From assembly GCA_050084985.1 (NCBI GenBank), contig JBITNC010000001.1, positions 19,096,001 to 19,160,000 on the forward strand: 64,000 nt of DNA. The letters run 5' to 3'. The notes under the pieces are model-generated. The model did not search any database and was not told the origin of the DNA. It was given only the letters and a program-made list of their open reading frames with translations. The translations under genes were made by a program, and so were the position numbers. Positions 58,962 to 64,000 of this stretch are shown here, one piece after another (position 1 is the stretch's first letter; the number at the start of each line of letters is the position of its first letter). This DNA is from Nageia nagi. Its lineage: Eukaryota; Pinophyta.

Positions 58962-59558
58962 TTATTTCAAAAAGTGCCACTTGGATGTGTCAATGTGTCT
59001 ACTTGGTGCTTGTAAATCAAAATATTATGGTAGCAGTACTATAGAGCATTTTTGAATCATTTGAGAAATAATACTTGATCATAATTATGGAATTCTTATC
59101 ATTTGAGTATAATTATAGATGCATATTGAATCTTATTAAGCTTATTCAAAAAATTATGTTTACATCATGCATCTTGTCAAACAATTCCTAGGTCTTGCAT
59201 CATTTGTTTGTATCTTGCAATTATTATAGACAATAAAACTATGTTTGCATCATGCATCTTGTTAAATAATTACCAAACCTTACATCATGCATCTAATTAA
59301 AAATCTATAATTTCCTATCATATGGTGGACTTGGATCATTTCATATAATATGTTTGAAGCATCCAGGTTTGTTGTGTGGTAACATAATGATGATACATGT
59401 ATTTAGAGCTTCTAATTCATGATATTTTAAATAGTTATCTTGGGGAAAGATATCTTATTATGCTTATTATGGAGGTAAGACAACATAACTTTTAAATTTC
59501 TAGGTTGAAAAATTGTAAAGTATTATAAGCATATTTTTCCAACTTACCACTTCATCAT

Positions 59559-59561
<3 letters not shown>

Positions 59562-59630
<69 letters not shown>

Positions 59631-59631
59631 C

Positions 59632-59673
<42 letters not shown>
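59562..59673. repeat. (CA)n microsatellite, 112 bp
   Basis: Nearly pure CA with two interruptions (CCAC and CAAC). The minus-strand VCVCVC reading frame through it is an artefact of the repeat. Confidence 0.97.
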
Positions 59674-59675
<2 letters not shown>

Positions 59676-59679
59676 ATAT

Positions 59680-60141
59680 AGTAATGGTGATTAGTTAGTT
59701 CTATTAGGCCATCCTTCAGGATTCTAAGGCCAGCATTATAATTAGTCTCACTATGATCAAGCTTTAGTACCTTGGGTAACCAAGGACAATGTAGCTTGGA
59801 AGCATTCTTCCATTTGGAAGAATGTTTCCAAGTTATGTCCATTTTTTTTAAAATGTCATAACTATGCAACATTTTTTAACCATCATATATAACCATAAAG
59901 GGAATGACTCAAACCACCATCTTAAAAAATGGAGGTAGGTTTAAGGGCAGTTATAGCCATCAAGTGATAGTTTATAATTGCTATTGTATGACATTAGAAG
60001 GTAGTTATGGGTGACATATACCAATATATTTTATTCACCATCGTAGAGAGGGGACTTTTGGTCATGGGATCATAGCGATGGAAAGATAACTACTAGTAAA
60101 TATTATAGGTAGTAGTTTATAACTATCCCCAAAAGCCCTTT
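59680..60141. other. End of the PPR-derived zone
   Basis: About 59680-59770 is the inverse of about 55830-55915 (ATCCTTCAGGATTCTAAGGC and following). From 59880 on nothing is recognised. Confidence 0.45.
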
Positions 60142-60390
60142 CTATTTAGTGAATATTCCAAAACTATCTTCCTTAATTTCACTCATTTCCTTGCTCTCCA
60201 AAATATCTTCTACTACTTCTTCCTCATAGTTCACCATTGAATCCAATGGTGGTAAGTCATCAATCGATATTGCCTTAGCAGTCCCATATCCCAAAGTCTT
60301 TGAGGTATCTATTGAGCCAAGATTCTCTTCTACTCTATCTATTACTCCTAGGATGCTCTCTCCTAATAAAGGATATATTTTGTATTCCAT
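60142..60390 (-). other. Short acidic ORF, unrecognised
   Basis: 82 codons, with ESILGVIDRVEENLGSIDTS and an acidic NYEEEVVEDILESKEMSEI end. It looks like transposon polyprotein linker sequence, but no domain is identified and the ORF is not supported by neighbours. Confidence 0.25.
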
Positions 60391-61500
60391 AATTACGTAT
60401 TTTTTCTATATTTATTTTTTCTCTCTTCTTTTTCTTTCATGTTGTAGGAAAGCTTGGTGCTTTCTCTTGGTTTATAGTTCTCATTCTCTCTATTTCTTTT
60501 CCATTTCCTATTTTATTTTTCTCTTTATCATTTTCCTAATATTCCCCTCTTTTTAATATTTTCCAATTCCCTTTTTAATACTATATCATTGAATTGACAT
60601 GTACTTTCCCTTACCAATTTTGATGCCCCTTAGCCATATTTTCTCAATTAGTTTCCATTTAAAAAATCCTTTCCCCTTCCCATGGCACTTCCTCCCTCTT
60701 TAAAGGTAGGAGGAGGTGCTAGGGGTGGCTCCTTAATCAAATATCTCTTACAAACCTAAGGCAAGTTTTCTATAAAATAATTCTTGGACCTCTAGCTAAT
60801 TTTTCTTACCCTACATCCCATGATCATCCCATGATACCCAATCTTGAAGTGCAAATTTAGTTATGTAGGTGTCTACTATATTGCAAACCCATATATAAAA
60901 TTTTATACTCCATCAATGTTAGAAGCTATTTAATTTAGTTAAGTTATTTTTTGTTTCACTTGATCTTAGGGATGATGGTTTGATAACAAAAATTAGGCTA
61001 TATAATAAGTCACTAGTGAAACATTTTTGGGAATTCACACCAAAATATTTCATAGCTATCATTGAAAAAGATTACATCTATATATTTAGATTTAGTTAGT
61101 CATGTTATTTTAATTTAACCCACTTTTCAAATTCTCTCTATTATTTTTATAAACCTTATTTGTAATGATCTCTTTGATGGTTTTAAAGTTACATTGTTAT
61201 GATTCTGGCTTAACATTCCATGAATCTTTCACTTCCCTATCTTTAAGTATCCTGATAATAGAACTATTGATTGGTTAGATTATCAAAAGTTCATTTTGAT
61301 CATGAGGATTCTTACCTTTAGACATGATTATAAGAAATTCATAGAAATATAATAAGAATAAATAAAACAACAATCATTATATATATTTAAAAGTAAATGG
61401 GGTATGATTTGTATTAATAGGAACAATATATAATCCTTTCCATAATGATGAATTATATTATTACAATATAATATCCAAGTAAGTATTCCATCAGATCCAA
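60391..61500. other. No recognised gene
   Basis: T-rich (60400-60560) then AT-rich. It is probably degraded sequence upstream of the Ty3/gypsy relic in the same orientation, but no gag motif is readable. Confidence 0.35.
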
Positions 61501-61504
61501 GGTC

Positions 61505-62160
61505 TTACAATATGATAGTACAATTCAATAATGCACATACAAAGATTAGCTTATTTGAGCTTATTCAAATTTGCAAGCCACATAGAGAGATTTTGTCTGA
61601 AGTTTTTAAACATAAAAAGTTCATGTTGATATATCTACTTCTACATTTTTTTTTGAAAAAACTGTATTCTTAGAAAAATTGTAATATGATAAGATTTAAT
61701 AATAAAGAGCTTCCTAAACAAGCTAATATTGATGAATATTTGGCTCTACATATTAAACCATGCATAGAAGAATAACATATCAAAAGGTCTACAGTAGATC
61801 CAAGATCAAGAGTCAATATTTTTTTATTCAATTTTTTGCAAGATATTGAGGAAAAATGTATTAAAATCCCTCCCTTAGATGAGCAAACACTTAGAATAAG
61901 TAGATTTGAAAATGTATCCAAAAGAGCACTTGGGATAATTACTCTTCCTATTCAGCTTGGTCCCAAAATAATATAGTACTCATTTCATGTCATGAATGTA
62001 AAACTAACCTATAATTTGTTATTTGGAAGGCCTTGGATCCATGACATGAAAGTAATTCCTTCTACACTGCATAGTTGCCTCCAATTTGATCTTGATGGGA
62101 AGATATAATATATAATGGAAGAAAAGATAGAGCCTACAAATTTTATAATTTGGTAGATAT
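61505..62160 (+). pseudogene. Ty3/gypsy protease region relic
   Basis: The + strand frames read YLALHIKPCIEE near 61735 (family ALHI...C.G), then STVDPRSRVNIFLF near 61790-61825 where an active site of VLID.GSSVN type would stand, then EQTLRISRFENVSKRALGII and LTYNLLFGRPWIHDMKVIPS near 62005-62060. It is the counterpart of the minus-strand relic at 300-1500, from a different copy. Stops interrupt it. Confidence 0.75.
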
Positions 62161-63250
62161 GAAGCTTAATGTATTAGATATTACTCACATCAATTGGTTT
62201 GTATTTTGTATTGAAGAAAAATAGTCAACCTTAGTTAACACAAAAGAATAAGTGAGATTTATTAAAATGGGAAGAAAAATGTATAATATTCAAAATATAA
62301 ATCCCACAATATCAATCAAAGACCTAGGTAGATCAAATATTATATACTATGAAGGGCACACATGCCATATAGAAGGGCAAACATGCCATACATATAATGA
62401 GAAAACTAAATATTATTTATTTGCTGACATCAATACCGAGTCTCCCCATCTTGAATCACACAAAGATACTAGCTTTTCAATGGGTAAGATCACTAATTTT
62501 CCATATAATACTTTTTGTTAAAAAATAGTTTAAATTAAAATTTAGTTACATGGGAAGTGGTTTAGGTAAGTTTGAGAAAGGGACGGATTCATTTCCTAAA
62601 AATTTAGGTAGTCAAAAGGACAAACAGGGAGTAGGATTTGTTAAGTTAGATGCAAATGTTATAAGTGGTATAAAGTTTATTCAAGAATAAAACATGATTG
62701 AATTAGATGACAAGATTGATGAGGATCTATGGTTAGATTATGATGATCCCTTAGAGTTTGATTTTTTTACCATTAATGATTCACTCTTAGAATACATTGG
62801 ATCATATATTGGACTACTAAAATCTAACAATAAGAGATTCCCAAGTTACATTTTCAGCCAACATAGATACTTTGGATAGGAAAACAAATTTAGTGAGGTA
62901 TTTCAAATGTAATAAGATTAATATAATGTGGATATTTCAGATATTCCAAGTTTATATGCCTTTCCTTTTTTATTGCAAAAGGAAGGTGAATTCTCATTTT
63001 CTGATGAAAAGCTAATAGATGTTAACATTGGGACTACAAATCAATCTAGAATGATAAAAATTGGAGCAAACTTTAATGAAAAGAAAAAATAAAGGTACAA
63101 AAAAATGTTCTTTATATGTAGTAAGATTTTTGCTTGGTCTTATAATGATATGTATGAATTAGATCTTGCTTTTGTTATGCATAACTTGCTACTTAAAAAA
63201 AGATGTAAAATAAGTAAAATTAAAATTAAAAAATGCATCCTTCAAAATAA
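62160..63250 (+). pseudogene. Ty3/gypsy linker between protease and RT, degenerate
   Basis: Small open stretches (62252-62521, 62694-62879) are acidic and lack motifs. The position between the protease and RT relics of the same orientation makes this the linker of one polyprotein. Confidence 0.5.
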
Positions 63251-63253
63251 TTA

Positions 63254-63561
63254 TTGGTACAAAAGGAGTTAGAAATATACTTAAATGTAGGATTCATTAG
63301 GCCTATTTACTATTCTGATTGGATGTCCAACATTGTTCCAATTATCAAGCTTAATAGAGAAGTTAGAATATGCGTTGACTTGAGATATATCAATAATGTA
63401 TGCCCAAAAGATGATTTTCCATTGCCAAATATTGATATGATTATGGTTAGCATAAAAGATCATGAAAATTGTCATTTATGGAAGATTTTTTTGGTTATAA
63501 TCAAATTTTAATCATTCTATATGATTAACATAAAAAACCTTCACTACCTCATGGAAAATTT
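63254..63561 (+). pseudogene. Ty3/gypsy reverse transcriptase relic, truncated
   Basis: The open stretch 63254-63511 reads VQKELEIYLNVGFIRPIYYS, DWMSNIVPIIKLNREVRICV and DLRYINNVCPKDDFPLPNID, the start of the Ty3/gypsy RT. Another frame continues with FGYNQILIILYD and a HKKPSLPHGKF-like block to 63561, where a copia-type LTR begins. The catalytic YVDD box is therefore missing. Confidence 0.88.
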
Positions 63562-64000
63562 TTGTTGAAGAATTGGCCTTTGACATGAATTCAATTCTTA
63601 AGCTTTACACTCTTAGGTCCCAATCGGTAGGTTGAAGATCAACTATCTCTAACCAGTTGCCATTCGACCATCCCCTAAAATTGCTAATTAGTTTCTATTC
63701 AATCTAGCCAACTGGTTTACAACCCATTGATTAGGCTTAGATGAAAAGTGCCTTCATAACTAGTTTCTAAGGATTTCCAAGGTTTGTAATAGTAGTTGGA
63801 TTGTTCTCTCAAGTTTTAGTATAGTACTCTCTCCATTGAAAAGTGTATGAAGCTTTATGACTGAACTTCATTTGATGTAATTTCATTTACTATTAATAGA
63901 ATATTAATCTTATTCAATTCCTTCATTATTTTTAGTATTTCTCCATTATTTACAATATTGAGTTTATTTGCATCCTATTAGATTTATCATTTGGTATCAA
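63562..64000 (+). mobile_element. 5' LTR and PBS start of a copia-type element, cut by the window end
   Basis: The stretch begins TGTTGAAGAATTGGCC inside the gypsy RT relic and ends TTATCA at 63989. Two bases later TGGTATCAA (63992-64000) starts the initiator-Met primer site and runs off the window. The LTR would be 428 bp. The + strand element's coding part lies beyond the window. Confidence 0.75.

Larger units (their letters stand above)
51790..59550. repeat. Zone of shuffled and amplified PPR-gene fragments
   Basis: Fragments of a plant PLS-type pentatricopeptide repeat gene recur on both strands, mostly minus. Recurrent pieces are the KMHDAN(I)ISWTAMI linker, GALEEGMDIHQRV, HYTC.V.LL...G.LE.AL and KMPIN.LGVW.CLLGACK. 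They are separated by shared non-coding blocks such as TTTAAATCATTTCATATCACATCATGCAT (first 20 bases suffice). Frames are broken throughout. Intact PPR proteins bind organelle RNA; nothing here can make one. Confidence 0.8.

Noticed and set aside
59564-59872. Minus-strand ORF of repeated Val-Cys
   Set aside because: It is the translation of a (CA)n microsatellite.
60866-60880. GGTGTCTACTAT as a minus-strand LTR start
   Set aside because: Resembles TGTAGACACC inverted, but the terminal TG is changed and no partner was found.

Overview
The window looks like plant nuclear DNA from a large, repeat-rich, AT-rich genome. A gymnosperm is my best guess (inference), from one intron-rich plant gene in more than 55 kb of decayed transposons and from the style of the pentatricopeptide (PPR) sequences. 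Only one gene looks intact: a seven-intron gene for a PRONE-domain Rho-of-plants guanine nucleotide exchange factor (RopGEF) on the + strand, coding 41002-45548, with a probable spliced 5' leader starting near 39.5 kb.

Left part, 1-22.5 kb. A truncated terminal-inverted-repeat element (1-222) abuts a minus-strand Ty3/gypsy gag-protease relic (about 300-4400) with an LTR-like start at 7515. Then come LTR ends of a + strand Ty1/copia element and its gag (about 8.3-11.3 kb), and a 1.1 kb non-LTR insertion with a 19-bp target duplication (11560-12643). A structurally complete but dead Ty1/copia element follows on the - strand (12788-20663, 499-bp LTRs, 5-bp ATAAA duplication), and then a LINE ORF1 relic (20911-22490).

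Middle part, 22.5-39 kb. Two long direct repeats beginning TGTAGACACC and ending CTACA (23546-26957 and 28812-30676) look like the LTRs of one + strand element. Its remaining internal region carries an antisense plant-mobile-domain-like coding relic and a polypurine tract. A hAT-like 1.6 kb element sits in one LTR and a SINE in the other. Further on are dispersed repeat pairs, a LINE zinc-finger relic and a LINE-type RNase H relic.

Right part, 46-64 kb. It holds a minus-strand non-LTR reverse transcriptase relic (47.9-49.3 kb), unrecognised coding-like remnants, and an 8 kb zone (51.8-59.5 kb) built from shuffled and tandemly amplified pieces of a PPR gene. Inside that zone is a 1060-bp CACTA-type transposon (54497-55556) that carries its own PPR fragment; a paralogous empty site survives nearby. 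The window ends in a Ty3/gypsy protease-RT relic interrupted by a copia-type LTR whose primer binding site runs off the end.

The most notable items are the PPR amplification zone with its CACTA element, and the LTR element with the antisense plant-mobile-domain relic. All calls come from reading the sequence; no database search was run.
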